From Candidatus Cloacimonadota bacterium (lineage in GTDB: Bacteria > Cloacimonadota > Cloacimonadia > Cloacimonadales > TCS61), in assembly GCA_021734835.1 (NCBI GenBank), contig JAIPIH010000001.1:295304-359303 (forward strand): 64,000 nt of DNA, read 5' to 3'. The notes below the pieces were generated by a model. It saw only the letters and a list, made by a program, of their open reading frames with translations, had not been told where the DNA came from and ran no database searches. The position numbers and the translations under genes were made by a program. Shown one piece after another: positions 18,972-27,976 of this stretch (within the stretch, counting starts at the first letter, position 1; the number at the start of each line of letters is the position of its first letter).

Positions 18972-19400
18972 TTATAATTTTTCCCAAGATTCAATATTTC
19001 CTTCAACAATCTTGAATAATGGATGTACTTCGAGATGAATTAAGGATTTATAATCATTATATCTCTTCTTATCCCTTAATCTTAGTTTTTTGAGTAAGTG
19101 AATTTTTTCAAAATTGATCTGCCCATCAGTTACATTGATTTGGATTTTTTTATCAATTTTTCCAAGCTTCCTTTGATTGAAATGAAAGTTCATATATTCT
19201 GCTTCTATCCAGATATATTTGAGATAAAAATTAATAGCATTAATTGGGTCGACTGATGATTTGAACCTTTGAAGTTGTGGATGATATTTATAGCTCCTGG
19301 TTTTGTCCTCTAATACATTCCTAGCTAACAAAGACTCACGCCATAGCGCTACAAGACCTTTTGTGTCTAAATACTTAGGATGAATTGACCATAATCTCAT
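18972..19400 (-). CDS. Pyrimidine dimer DNA glycosylase (DenV-type, Pyr_excise family)
   Basis: A 142-residue protein opening with the family signature MRLWSIHPKYLDTKGLVALW and continuing with NVLEDKTRSYKYHPQLQRFK and EVHPLFKIVEGNIESWEKL. These phrases are typical of the Pyr_excise family named after T4 endonuclease V, which excises UV-induced cyclobutane dimers. Activity has been shown for few cellular members, so the role is inferred from family. It sits next to polA (divergent, 199 nt apart) and 7 kb from uvrB, which suits a repair role. Confidence 0.75.
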   Translation of the reverse strand: MRLWSIHPKYLDTKGLVALWRESLLARNVLEDKTRSYKYHPQLQRFKSSVDPINAINFYLKYIWIEAEYMNFHFNQRKLGKIDKKIQINVTDGQINFEKIHLLKKLRLRDKKRYNDYKSLIHLEVHPLFKIVEGNIESWEKL

Positions 19401-19599
19401 AATTTACTCACTATAATCCAGCTTAATTTACCAAAAAATGCATTTTTACAGCCTCTTTAAGTATTATCCTGCTACATTGAATCTATTTGAAAAATAATAT
19501 TTTTTTATACCTGGATCAACTTATGTGAAAAGTCAAGTTAAAATTGTACTTGCCTAATTAGAAGGAATTTTCAAAATTTAACAAAACATGGGAGACTCT

Positions 19600-22338
19600 A
19601 TGAGGAAGAAGCTATACCTGATCGACGGAACTGCTTTGATATACAGAGCATTTTTCGCTTTTATCCGCAATCCGCTTTATAATAGTAAAGGACAGAACAC
19701 GAGTGCAATATTTGGTACGGTTAATTCTTTTTTAAAGTTAATTGAAGATTTTCAGCCAGAAAACATTATCATATCCTTTGATAGAAAAGAAAAAACTTTC
19801 CGCCATGATATAACTGATACTTACAAGGCTAACAGGCCTCCTGCACCGGATGAACTGCATCAGCAAATTGAACCAATCAGGGAATTCTTTGAAGCTATTG
19901 GCTTGAGGGATATTTCTAAGATCGGCTATGAAGCAGACGACATACTGGCTACTATTGCTGAGAAATTCAAAGATCGTTATGATATCGTAATTGTCTCCGG
20001 AGATAAAGACTTTGCACAATTGATAGATCCTAATGTTACACTTTATGATCCGAAGAAGAAACTTGCCATGGATGCAGATTATGTTGTGGAAAAATATGGG
20101 ATCAAACCTGAACAATTTATAGATTTTCAAGCTATTTGCGGAGATAGTGCTGACAATATTCCCGGTGTTAAAGGTCTGGGAGCAAAAGGTTCTGCCAAAC
20201 TGCTTCAACAATTTGGCACTCTGGAATCTATCTATGCCAATCTTGACAAAATATCTGCTGCAGGGATCAGGAATAAATTAACCGAACAAAAAGAAGCAGC
20301 CTTTTTATCAAAAAAATTAGTTACGATCATTTGTGATGTTCCACTAAAAGTAGAAGAAAAAGATCTCAATTTCAATAAGGATAAATTAATAAATGCTATT
20401 AAAATATTAAATGATTATGAATTGTCTTCATCTGCAAAAAAAATAGAAAAACTGATCTCGCAAAAAGTGCCGGTATCCAACAAGGTAGAAATTCTCAATT
20501 TTAAAGAAGAACTTGATTTTGAAGCCACTGAATTTGACTTAAAGTTCCAAATTATACTGGTAGATACAAAGCAAAGTTTTACCAAGTTACTGGAGATTGT
20601 GGAAACTGCAGAGTATGTAGCTTTAGATACGGAAACAACCTCAATTGATCCGCTCTTGGCAGAGCTGGTTGGAATTTCGATCTGTGCAGATGAGCAAAGA
20701 TCTTACTACATCCCGCTCAGACACCAAATGGCACAAAATTTGGATACCGAGTATGTAATTGACCAGCTCAAAAAAAAATTAGCTGGAAAGTTAATTGTTG
20801 CTCATAATGCGAAGTATGATATTCTGATTTTAGAAAGTGAAGACTGGAAGATAGAAGATAATATCTTTGATACAATGATCGCTCATTATCTGCTGGATCC
20901 AACAGCTGGACATTCACTGAAAAATTGTGCTTATAGTGAGTATGAGTATAAAATGATCCCGATTACAGACCTGATCGGTAAAGGTAAGAAGCAAATAACT
21001 TTTGATCTCGTTCCTACGGATTCAGCTGCAAAATATGCTGCAGAAGATGCTTACGTCACTTATAAATTGTATAAACTTTATAAAGACAGTTTGAAAAAGA
21101 ATGAGCTTTATGAATTATTCAAAACGATTGAGTTACCTCTGATCTTTGTTTTAGCGAAAATGGAGAAAAATGGTGTCTTCATCGAAAAAAGAATTTTGTC
21201 AGAAATATCAGAGCAAAATCAGAAAAAACTGGGTGCATTAACTAAAGAAATCTATAACATAGCTGGCTCTCAATTTAACTTAAATTCTCCACAACAATTA
21301 TCGAAAATTCTCTTTGAAGATCTTGGTATTAAGCCAGGAAAAAAGACAAAAACCGGTTATTCAACTGATATCACAGTCTTGGAATCTCTGGCTAAAGAAC
21401 ATCAGATTGCCAGATCACTTATTGAATACAGGCAGATATCCAAACTAGAATCGACGTATATATCCGCTCTGCCCGATCTTATAAATCCAACTACCAAAAG
21501 AGTTCATTCTTCTTTCAATCAAACGGTTGCTTCCACAGGTAGGCTCTCATCCTCAAATCCAAATATGCAGAATATCCCGATTAGAACTGAAATGGGAAGA
21601 GAAATACGTAAAGCCTTTTGCCCGGGTGAAGATGATTTTGTTATGTTATCGGCAGATTATTCACAGATTGAACTACGTATTTTAGCAATATTATCAAAAG
21701 ACGAAAAAATGATCAAAGCCTTTAATAACGATCAAGATATACATACCGAAACAGCTTGTATTATCTTTGATGTGCCCAAATCTGAGATATCCTCAGATCA
21801 AAGACGGTATGCTAAGATCATTAATTTTGGCTTGATGTATGGTATGGGTTCTTACAGGATATCACAGGAATTGGAGATTTCCAGGGATGAAGCTAAGAAG
21901 TTTGTAGATAACTATTTCAATAAATTTCCTACGATAAAAGAGTACTTGAATTCCAGTGTAAAGCAAGCAACTATAGACGGATTTGTTTCAACGATCTTTG
22001 GCAGAAAGCTATACCTTCCCGATCTCTACAGCTCGAATAAAATGCGAGTTGAAGGAGCAAAAAGGTTAGCGACCAATATGCCGATCCAGGGGAGTGCTGC
22101 TGATATCATCAAAACTGCAATGATCAATATCCATGCTAAGATAAAAGATGATCCTGATATAAAAATGCTGATCCAAGTACATGATGAGCTGGTTTTTGAA
22201 ATCAGAAAAGAAAAGTTGGATGAAGCAAAAAATCTTATCATAAAAGAGTTGGAAGCAGCAATACCATTGAAATATAGTAAATTAGTGCCTCTTACCGTCG
22301 ATGTTGGAATAGGTAAGAACTGGTATGAAGCTCATTAA
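19600..22338 (+). CDS. polA: DNA polymerase I
   Basis: A repair and Okazaki-fragment polymerase with all three domains. The 5'-3' exonuclease is residues about 1-290 (YLIDGTALIYRAFFAF, YEADDILATIAE, GDSADNIPGVKG). The 3'-5' exonuclease lies about 330-500 and keeps its acidic residues (VALDTETTS, AHNAKYDILILES, YAAEDAYVTYKL). The polymerase follows (ADYSQIELRILA, RRYAKIINFGLMYGMG, QVHDELVFE). An in-frame ATG at 19588 exists, but GGGAG just after it is spaced for the ATG at 19600, giving 912 residues, normal for PolA. deoD follows 54 nt downstream on the same strand. Confidence 0.96.
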   Translation: MRKKLYLIDGTALIYRAFFAFIRNPLYNSKGQNTSAIFGTVNSFLKLIEDFQPENIIISFDRKEKTFRHDITDTYKANRPPAPDELHQQIEPIREFFEAIGLRDISKIGYEADDILATIAEKFKDRYDIVIVSGDKDFAQLIDPNVTLYDPKKKLAMDADYVVEKYGIKPEQFIDFQAICGDSADNIPGVKGLGAKGSAKLLQQFGTLESIYANLDKISAAGIRNKLTEQKEAAFLSKKLVTIICDVPLKVEEKDLNFNKDKLINAIKILNDYELSSSAKKIEKLISQKVPVSNKVEILNFKEELDFEATEFDLKFQIILVDTKQSFTKLLEIVETAEYVALDTETTSIDPLLAELVGISICADEQRSYYIPLRHQMAQNLDTEYVIDQLKKKLAGKLIVAHNAKYDILILESEDWKIEDNIFDTMIAHYLLDPTAGHSLKNCAYSEYEYKMIPITDLIGKGKKQITFDLVPTDSAAKYAAEDAYVTYKLYKLYKDSLKKNELYELFKTIELPLIFVLAKMEKNGVFIEKRILSEISEQNQKKLGALTKEIYNIAGSQFNLNSPQQLSKILFEDLGIKPGKKTKTGYSTDITVLESLAKEHQIARSLIEYRQISKLESTYISALPDLINPTTKRVHSSFNQTVASTGRLSSSNPNMQNIPIRTEMGREIRKAFCPGEDDFVMLSADYSQIELRILAILSKDEKMIKAFNNDQDIHTETACIIFDVPKSEISSDQRRYAKIINFGLMYGMGSYRISQELEISRDEAKKFVDNYFNKFPTIKEYLNSSVKQATIDGFVSTIFGRKLYLPDLYSSNKMRVEGAKRLATNMPIQGSAADIIKTAMINIHAKIKDDPDIKMLIQVHDELVFEIRKEKLDEAKNLIIKELEAAIPLKYSKLVPLTVDVGIGKNWYEAH

Positions 22339-22392
22339 ATAACAGGATGAAATAAAACAGCAGATAGAGCTATGATTCCCTGAGGAGGATGA

Positions 22393-23094
22393 ATGAGTTT
22401 ACACATAGAAGCAAAAAAAGGCGAAATTGCAGAAACAATACTCTTACCGGGTGATCCATTACGAGCTAAATTTGTCGCAGAAAATTATCTGGATGATCCG
22501 ATCTGTTACAATAAAGTAAGAAATATTTTAGGTTATACCGGAACTTACAAAGGCAACAGAATATCCGTTCAGGGAACCGGTATGGGTATTCCTTCGATTT
22601 CGATCTATGCTACAGAATTAATAAAGGAATATGGAGTAAAAAACCTGATCAGAATAGGAAGCTGCGGTGCCATTAAGCCGGAGATCAAACTAAGAGATGT
22701 AATACTGGCAGCAGGAGCATCTACAGATTCCCAGTTCAATAAACTTGTGTTCAAAGGAGCTGATTATGCTCCGCTTGCCGATTTTGAACTGCTTTTAAAG
22801 GCATATCAAATAACAAAAGAAAAAAATCTGGATGTCCATGTGGGAAATGTTTTATCTTCTGATATCTTTTATTCTGACGATCCGGATTTCTGGAAGATCT
22901 GGTCAAAATACAATGTCTTGGCGATTGAGATGGAAGCAGCTGGTTTATACAGTATCGCTGCAAAATATGGAGTAAAAGCGCTTGCACTTCTCACCGTAAG
23001 CGATCACATTATTAGAAATGAAACTCTGACAAGTGAAGCGAGGCAGACCGGATTTTCTCAAATGATAGAAATTGCCTTAAGATCAATAATATAA
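22393..23094 (+). CDS. deoD: Purine-nucleoside phosphorylase, DeoD type
   Basis: A cytoplasmic hexameric phosphorylase releasing purine bases and (deoxy)ribose-1-phosphate in nucleoside salvage. The 233-residue product carries [20 protein letters not shown] near the N-terminus, [25 protein letters not shown] and [15 protein letters not shown], with the catalytic Asp in VSDHII. The ATG has a near-perfect ribosome binding site (GAGGAGGAT). It lies downstream of polA and converges on the pyruvate kinase-like gene, with 34 bp between stops containing an A/T-only hairpin (AATTATT/AATAATT, 23100-23118). Confidence 0.96.
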   Translation: MSLHIEAKKGEIAETILLPGDPLRAKFVAENYLDDPICYNKVRNILGYTGTYKGNRISVQGTGMGIPSISIYATELIKEYGVKNLIRIGSCGAIKPEIKLRDVILAAGASTDSQFNKLVFKGADYAPLADFELLLKAYQITKEKNLDVHVGNVLSSDIFYSDDPDFWKIWSKYNVLAIEMEAAGLYSIAAKYGVKALALLTVSDHIIRNETLTSEARQTGFSQMIEIALRSII

Positions 23095-23128
23095 ACCAGA
23101 AATTATTAATTTAATAATTGAGTTACTG

Positions 23129-24160
23129 TTAACTTATATCCGGTTTGATACAAATGCTGTTCTCTGTGAACTGGATAATCCTATTCATCATTTTAACAGC
23201 CTGAACCGGATACTGTCCTATAGCAGTTTCAGCTGATAACATTATGAAATCCGCCCGATCGTAAATTGCATTGGCGATATCAGAAACTTCAGCACGGGTT
23301 GGATAAAGCGAAGTCAACATACTTTCCAGCATTTGAGTAGCAATTACGGCTCTCTTCTTCATTCGGTTACAGCGATTTATAATATATTTCTGAATTATCG
23401 GAACTTTAAAGACAGGCAAACTTATGCCCAGATCACCTCGTGCTACCATGATCCCGTCGCAGGCTTTGATTATTGAGTCAATATTAATCACACCGTCTCT
23501 ATTCTCGATTTTTGCCCATACCTTACAATCATCATTTTTCTTTTTTACCTCAGCGGTTACCAGTGAAATAGTATCGGCATCATTCACGAAAGATTGAGCA
23601 ATGTAATCAACTTTATTTTTCAACCCGAACTCCACATCTTTTTTATCCTGCTTAGAAAGCGTTGTGGAAGGGAGCTGAAGTTTTGGAACATTAATACCTT
23701 TTCTGGAGTTTATCACACCGGACTGCATTGATTTTAACAATAATGAATCATCAAAAATATTTAATATCCTGAATCTGAGATGACCATCGTCAATATAGAG
23801 ATCAGAATTCAGAGGGATCATATTAAGATCACCAGAATAATCAAATGAGACACATTTAATATCAGTCTTACATGCTTTTTGGGAAAGCAGGAGTTGTTCA
23901 TTTTTCTCTAATTGAACGGGTTTATCCAATTTCCCAATTCGAATGCGATAACCTTCCAGATCCATTAATATTTTGATCTTTAAACCATTTATCTTATTTA
24001 TTTTTTTAATTGTATTAATAACCTTTTGATGTCCTTGATGGTTACCGTGACTCATATTCAATCTTGCTACGCTCATACCAGCTTTCGCCAGAGCTCGCAA
24101 AGTAATTTCATCAGAGCTGGAAGGACCTATCGTACAAATAATCTTTGTTTCACTTTTCAT
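23129..24160 (-). CDS. Short pyruvate kinase lacking the C-terminal domain
   Basis: A pyruvate kinase-family protein of only 343 residues; usual enzymes have about 470. The catalytic barrel is largely intact: TKIICTIGPSS, ARLNMSHGNHQGH, VWAKIENRDG with the catalytic Lys, GIMVARGDLGISL, AVIATQMLESML, PTRAEVSDIANAIYD and MLSAETAIGQYP. The protein stops right after the barrel helix (MNRIIQFTENS), so the regulatory C domain is absent. The remaining 34 bp before deoD cannot encode it. The usual DTKGPEIR loop reads DLEGYRIR, losing the Lys. It may be an unregulated kinase or a diverged paralog. It is the last gene of the six-gene minus-strand operon. Confidence 0.85.
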   Translation of the reverse strand: MKSETKIICTIGPSSSDEITLRALAKAGMSVARLNMSHGNHQGHQKVINTIKKINKINGLKIKILMDLEGYRIRIGKLDKPVQLEKNEQLLLSQKACKTDIKCVSFDYSGDLNMIPLNSDLYIDDGHLRFRILNIFDDSLLLKSMQSGVINSRKGINVPKLQLPSTTLSKQDKKDVEFGLKNKVDYIAQSFVNDADTISLVTAEVKKKNDDCKVWAKIENRDGVINIDSIIKACDGIMVARGDLGISLPVFKVPIIQKYIINRCNRMKKRAVIATQMLESMLTSLYPTRAEVSDIANAIYDRADFIMLSAETAIGQYPVQAVKMMNRIIQFTENSICIKPDIS

Positions 24161-24165
24161 TTTTA

Positions 24166-24906
24166 TTACCAGCCGCCGGATGCTCCGCCGCCTCCGAAAC
24201 CGCCGCCGCCACCGGAGAATCCACCGAATCCTCCACCAAACCCGCTGCGGCCTCTGCTGCCTCCACTTAACATGCTTCCCAGAAATAAAGCTGTAAACAA
24301 TCCACCTCTTCTTCTTCCCAGTCCGCCAAAAATAAACATTAACAATAAAACAATCAGACCGAAAGGAATTTGTTTCTGCTCTCCAGCTTGCTGCTGATTG
24401 TATTTTGCCAGTTCCTCATCTGTGATCTCAAATTCCTTGGTAATGAGTCCACTGATTGCTAAAAGTCCATTTGTAATTCCTCCGGCAAAATCTCCTTTTT
24501 TAAAACCGGGAACGATATAAGTTCGAATAATATAACCGCTTTTAGCATCGGTTATAATTGATTCCAGTCCATATCCAACTTCGATTCGTATTTTTTTCTC
24601 TTTAAGTGTTACCAACATCAGTACGCCATTATCGAATTCTTTTTGCCCAAGTTTCCAAGTTTGAGCTACTTTCAGTGAATAATCTTCCAGGTTTTCACCC
24701 TGCAGAGAAGGAATAGTGAGCAAAGCAACTTGAGATGAAGTTTTACTTTGAACATCTCTCAGCAGAACTTCCAGCTGGTTTTCTGCTTTAGAATCTAATA
24801 TTCCGGCATAATCATTTACAGCACCTTTGAGTTTAGGTACATCCAGAGAGTTTAAAGCAGGTAGGGTGAAAACAAATATAATTAATAATAATAATGTCTT
24901 TTTCAT
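24166..24906 (-). CDS. TPM-domain (YgcG-type) exported protein with Gly-rich tail
   Basis: 246 residues if started at ATG 24906, which has a GGAGAAATAAA ribosome binding site and a signal peptide (MKKTLLLLIIFVFTLPALN). Longer in-frame starts would run into the upstream gene. The TPM domain covers about residues 25-150 (NDYAGILDSKAENQLEVLL, WKLGQKEFDNGVLMLV, RIEVGYGLESIITDA). One transmembrane helix (FGLIVLLLMFIFGGL) and a Gly-rich tail ending GGGGASGGW follow. Family members are membrane proteins of unclear function, sometimes linked to photosystem repair or phosphatase activity. Only 1 nt separates it from the upstream TPM gene, and LemA follows further up. Confidence 0.85.
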   Translation of the reverse strand: MKKTLLLLIIFVFTLPALNSLDVPKLKGAVNDYAGILDSKAENQLEVLLRDVQSKTSSQVALLTIPSLQGENLEDYSLKVAQTWKLGQKEFDNGVLMLVTLKEKKIRIEVGYGLESIITDAKSGYIIRTYIVPGFKKGDFAGGITNGLLAISGLITKEFEITDEELAKYNQQQAGEQKQIPFGLIVLLLMFIFGGLGRRRGGLFTALFLGSMLSGGSRGRSGFGGGFGGFSGGGGGFGGGGASGGW

Positions 24907-24907
24907 T

Positions 24908-25582
24908 TTATTTCTCCAGGATATCAATTTCATCGGAAAGCTCATTGATATCATCGGCCTGAATTGGAAAGTGATCTTGCAGCATCTCACCGCATTCATT
25001 TATACTTTTGATCAAATATTCTGAAACTTTTTTCTTACGGATCCCGATAATAACGTTATCCACTAGGCTTTGCCATTTTTCCGGTTCTATTTTCTCATTG
25101 ATCCCGCTATCTGCCAGCAGCTCAACTCTTCTTTCTAAAATAGAAATAAAGATCAAAATTCCTGTTCTATCTTTCGTGTTATTAACTCCGGATTCCATGA
25201 AATATCGGAGTGCTCGTTCACGGACTTTTTCCCGAAGGATTTTCCCGGGAACTATTAAACGATCAATACCGGAAATATTTCCGAGAAAATAAAAAATTGT
25301 TATAACCAGAAAAGTGGAAAAGCCATAGCACATGATCAAATAGTTTACTGAATAATCCCAGAATTTACTCTGCAGCATTTGTTCAATACTTGCGGAAAAA
25401 AAGATCATAACCACAAAATAAATAAAACCTGCAATAATGGCAAAAATCAGCTCATAAATAGCATAATCATAACTTTCTTTTATCAAAGCAGTTGCTATTT
25501 CTCCGGAGGTTTTACTCTCTGCTTTTTTAACTGCAGAACCTATCTTTTGCAGTTCCTCTTTACTGAGTTTAAAACTCGACAT
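24908..25582 (-). CDS. TPM-domain membrane protein
   Basis: 224 residues from ATG 25582, chosen because AGGAGTAAT sits 4 nt upstream; an ATG 33 nt further up is in frame but lacks such a site. The N-terminal cytoplasmic segment has LQKIGSAVKKAESKTSGEIA, the usual opening of a TPM domain. Two transmembrane helices (YELIFAIIAGFIYFVVMIFF and YLIMCYGFSTFLVITIFYFL) interrupt it. The second half carries TGILIFISILERRVELLADSG and a Gly-poor C-terminus. LemA plus two TPM proteins is a recurring arrangement. Its role is unknown, probably at the inner membrane. Confidence 0.82.
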   Translation of the reverse strand: MSSFKLSKEELQKIGSAVKKAESKTSGEIATALIKESYDYAIYELIFAIIAGFIYFVVMIFFSASIEQMLQSKFWDYSVNYLIMCYGFSTFLVITIFYFLGNISGIDRLIVPGKILREKVRERALRYFMESGVNNTKDRTGILIFISILERRVELLADSGINEKIEPEKWQSLVDNVIIGIRKKKVSEYLIKSINECGEMLQDHFPIQADDINELSDEIDILEK

Positions 25583-25664
25583 TTTATTACTCCTTATATA
25601 AATATAGCTTATCAATTATACTATTTGTAATCTACTTAATACCAGCTGATCAAGTTCTTTTTTA

Positions 25665-26276
25665 TTAAAATTCAACTTTAGGTGCTTCAGCAGAGCCTTC
25701 AGCTGATTTGAAATACTGCTTTTCCCGGAAGCCGAACATATTAGCAATTAAAACTTTTGGAAACATTTTAATGTAAGTATTGTAGCTGCGGGCAGCTTCG
25801 TTGAATCTTTTTCTTTCAACTGCGATCCGATTTTCTGTTCCTTCTAATTGATCTTGCAGAGCCAGGAAATTCTGATTTGCTTTAAGATCGGGATAACGTT
25901 CCATAACTACCATAAGTCTTTGTAACGCTCCACCCAGACCGCTTTGTGCTTCCTGAAATTTCTGGAACATTGCGGGGTCATTCAGTACTTGTTCTGAAAT
26001 ATTGAAAGTACCGCCTGCTTTGGCACGAGCTTCTGTAACCGCCTGGAAAGTTTCTTTCTCATGAGCAGCATATCCTTTCACAGTATTTACCAGATTTGGT
26101 ATGAGATCAAATCGACGCTGATAGACATTTTCAACCTGACTCCATTTTTCTTTGACTCCCTCATCCAGTTTAACCATATTATTGTAAGTTCCCACAATGG
26201 TAGAAATAAATATTATGATCAACAGAATTACAACACTTATTGCGATCAACCAACCTTTCTTTGCATTTTTACTCAT
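25665..26276 (-). CDS. LemA family protein
   Basis: A 203-residue protein with one N-terminal transmembrane helix (WLIAISVVILLIIIFISTIV). The family's coiled-coil bundle follows: NNMVKLDEGVKEKWSQVENV, YQRRFDLIPNLVNTVKGYAA, QDQLEGTENRIAVERKRFNE and the C-terminal FPKVLIANMFGFREKQYFK. The body is expected outside the cytoplasm. The molecular function of LemA proteins is not established. It sits 12 nt downstream of the GWxTD gene and 82 nt upstream of the first TPM gene, within one operon. Confidence 0.9.
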   Translation of the reverse strand: MSKNAKKGWLIAISVVILLIIIFISTIVGTYNNMVKLDEGVKEKWSQVENVYQRRFDLIPNLVNTVKGYAAHEKETFQAVTEARAKAGGTFNISEQVLNDPAMFQKFQEAQSGLGGALQRLMVVMERYPDLKANQNFLALQDQLEGTENRIAVERKRFNEAARSYNTYIKMFPKVLIANMFGFREKQYFKSAEGSAEAPKVEF

Positions 26277-26288
26277 TTTAAACTCCTT

Positions 26289-26873
26289 TTATTGTAATAA
26301 CCCTTCATTAAAATCAGTACCCAGATAATTTGTCCAGTCAGCCCATGAGCCTTCTGTGTCATCACCTTCACTATAGATCAATCTGTAATCTCCGGACTGC
26401 TGCAGATCCAAAAAAAGATATGTCATATACCCGGATATTCTGTATTTCCAGATCTGATAATCTTTTTGAGCAAATTTACTATCAGTACCTGTTTTTCTTT
26501 TCTGCGTTTCAAATGGTGGGCCATGTTTTATGTATATCCTGCCCATATCTGTTTTCCAGCCGTCTTGAAAATGAGAGAAATGGAGATCACAGTAATTTAT
26601 TCTCTGAACTATCTCCGAAAGAAATTCATTTTCATCTGACTGTGGATTCAGATTTTGAATTTCCCAGAAGGCTGCTATATAATCCCATTTATCTTCAGGA
26701 TCAAGTTGTTTATAGTATTTCTTTTGAGCATGAGAAAAAAAGTAGCTTACAATTTTATACTCATCTTTTAAGTTCTCAAAAATGTGCGTCCTCTGTGAAA
26801 TGATTTCATCAGTTTGGGCAAAAACACTAATAAAAAATCCTAAAATGATCAGGAAAGACAATTTATTTTTCAT
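26289..26873 (-). CDS. GWxTD-domain exported protein
   Basis: A 194-residue protein with a signal peptide (MKNKLSFLIILGFFISVFAQ) and the GWxTD hallmark DGWKTDMGRIYIKHGPPFE at about residues 100-118, followed by IWKYRISGYMTYLFLDLQQ. This domain is known mainly from FCB-group and related bacteria and has no assigned biochemical role. The protein is short: many GWxTD proteins carry additional domains. Its start overlaps the end of the EamA transporter gene by 4 nt (ATGA type). Confidence 0.82.
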   Translation of the reverse strand: MKNKLSFLIILGFFISVFAQTDEIISQRTHIFENLKDEYKIVSYFFSHAQKKYYKQLDPEDKWDYIAAFWEIQNLNPQSDENEFLSEIVQRINYCDLHFSHFQDGWKTDMGRIYIKHGPPFETQKRKTGTDSKFAQKDYQIWKYRISGYMTYLFLDLQQSGDYRLIYSEGDDTEGSWADWTNYLGTDFNEGLLQ

Positions 26874-27787
26874 CTGATTTTTTTCCTTTTATAGCTAATT
26901 TCCACAACCGCTAATATCATGATAGCAGCACTTAACCATTGGATCAAAGATAGAGTACGATGATTTATCAGATAATCGAACAAAATTGCTGATATGGGGA
27001 AGAACAATTCGCAGATTGTTGAGACTATAGCTTTAACTTTATTAAGACCAAAATAAAATAGAAATATTGCTCCTGAGCCCGTTGTAATTGCTATTATAAA
27101 AAAGAACAACCAATTAGTAGGAGTTACATTTTGAATTTCACCCAGTTTGCCTACTACAAGTACATAGATCAGCATTAGGAGAGCAGTGAAACCAAATCGG
27201 AAGAAATTCGTCGTGTAATATGGTAATCTGGTCAGTGCTTTCTTACCCAGTACTGTAGCACTTCCAAAGGAAAAAGCCGCAACAAGCGCCCAAAGTGCAG
27301 CTTGAATGAGTTCTACATCCTCGGTTAAATTTGGTTTTCGAAATCCGAAAGTAAGAAAATAACTTGAAATTATAGCAAGAAGCGCCCAAAAGATAAACCG
27401 TGATCTTATCTTTTCTTTTAGAAAGACCGCTGCTAAAGTAATAGCAAAAATCGGCTGAAGTTTTTGCAGTAATACAATAACTGATAAATGATCAAAATGT
27501 ACCAAAAATAGTGCTTTAACTATCGCTAAAGTACCAATTGCCCCACCTAAAATAGCGATTCCAAATAGAACAATAAAATCAATTTTGTTAAAGTTTTTGA
27601 TTTTCTTATATTCTTTAAATAAAAATAAATTCATTAATACAAATGGAACTAAATGTAACATAAAAACAACAAAACCTACATCTAAATTATAAAGACGCGG
27701 AGTTAGTACTACGCCATCAAAACCCCAGAGAATTGCAGCTATAATTATTGCACTGGCGCCGATAATTTCTTGTTTATGATTTTCCAT
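26870..27787 (-). CDS. EamA/DMT-family transporter
   Basis: A 305-residue, ten-helix inner-membrane transporter made of two EamA repeats. The first covers about residues 10-145 (AAILWGFDGVVLTPRL ... AAVFLKEKI), the second about 160-300 (AFSFGSATVLGKKAL ... ISAILFDYLINHRTL). DMT transporters commonly export amino acids or metabolites; the substrate is not predictable. It is the first gene of the six-gene minus-strand operon running to the short pyruvate kinase. A modest ribosome binding site (AAGGTAAAT) precedes the ATG. Confidence 0.88.
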   Translation of the reverse strand: MENHKQEIIGASAIIIAAILWGFDGVVLTPRLYNLDVGFVVFMLHLVPFVLMNLFLFKEYKKIKNFNKIDFIVLFGIAILGGAIGTLAIVKALFLVHFDHLSVIVLLQKLQPIFAITLAAVFLKEKIRSRFIFWALLAIISSYFLTFGFRKPNLTEDVELIQAALWALVAAFSFGSATVLGKKALTRLPYYTTNFFRFGFTALLMLIYVLVVGKLGEIQNVTPTNWLFFFIIAITTGSGAIFLFYFGLNKVKAIVSTICELFFPISAILFDYLINHRTLSLIQWLSAAIMILAVVEISYKRKKIR

Positions 27788-27976
27788 ATATTTACCTTAA
27801 TGATATAGCTCACAAATTAATTATTGGGCTATATTACTGCTTTTATTATCAAGGTTAAAGCTCATATTACTCTGTCGTGTGTCAAGGAAAGGTTGTTAAT
27901 TATAAACTTCAATTTCAAGAATCCTCACTATAAAGTACGGAAACTCAAAAAAAATATTTTATGCTTTGAAGCAAGA

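Noticed and set aside
24026..24397. 123-codon proline-rich plus-strand frame
   Set aside because: It is the antisense of the glycine-rich tail of the TPM protein and part of the pyruvate kinase; GGx codons read as Pro on the other strand.
24907..24999. Upstream start for the YgcG-like gene
   Set aside because: It would overlap the preceding TPM gene by 92 nt and bury the signal peptide; ATG 24906 has a proper ribosome binding site.
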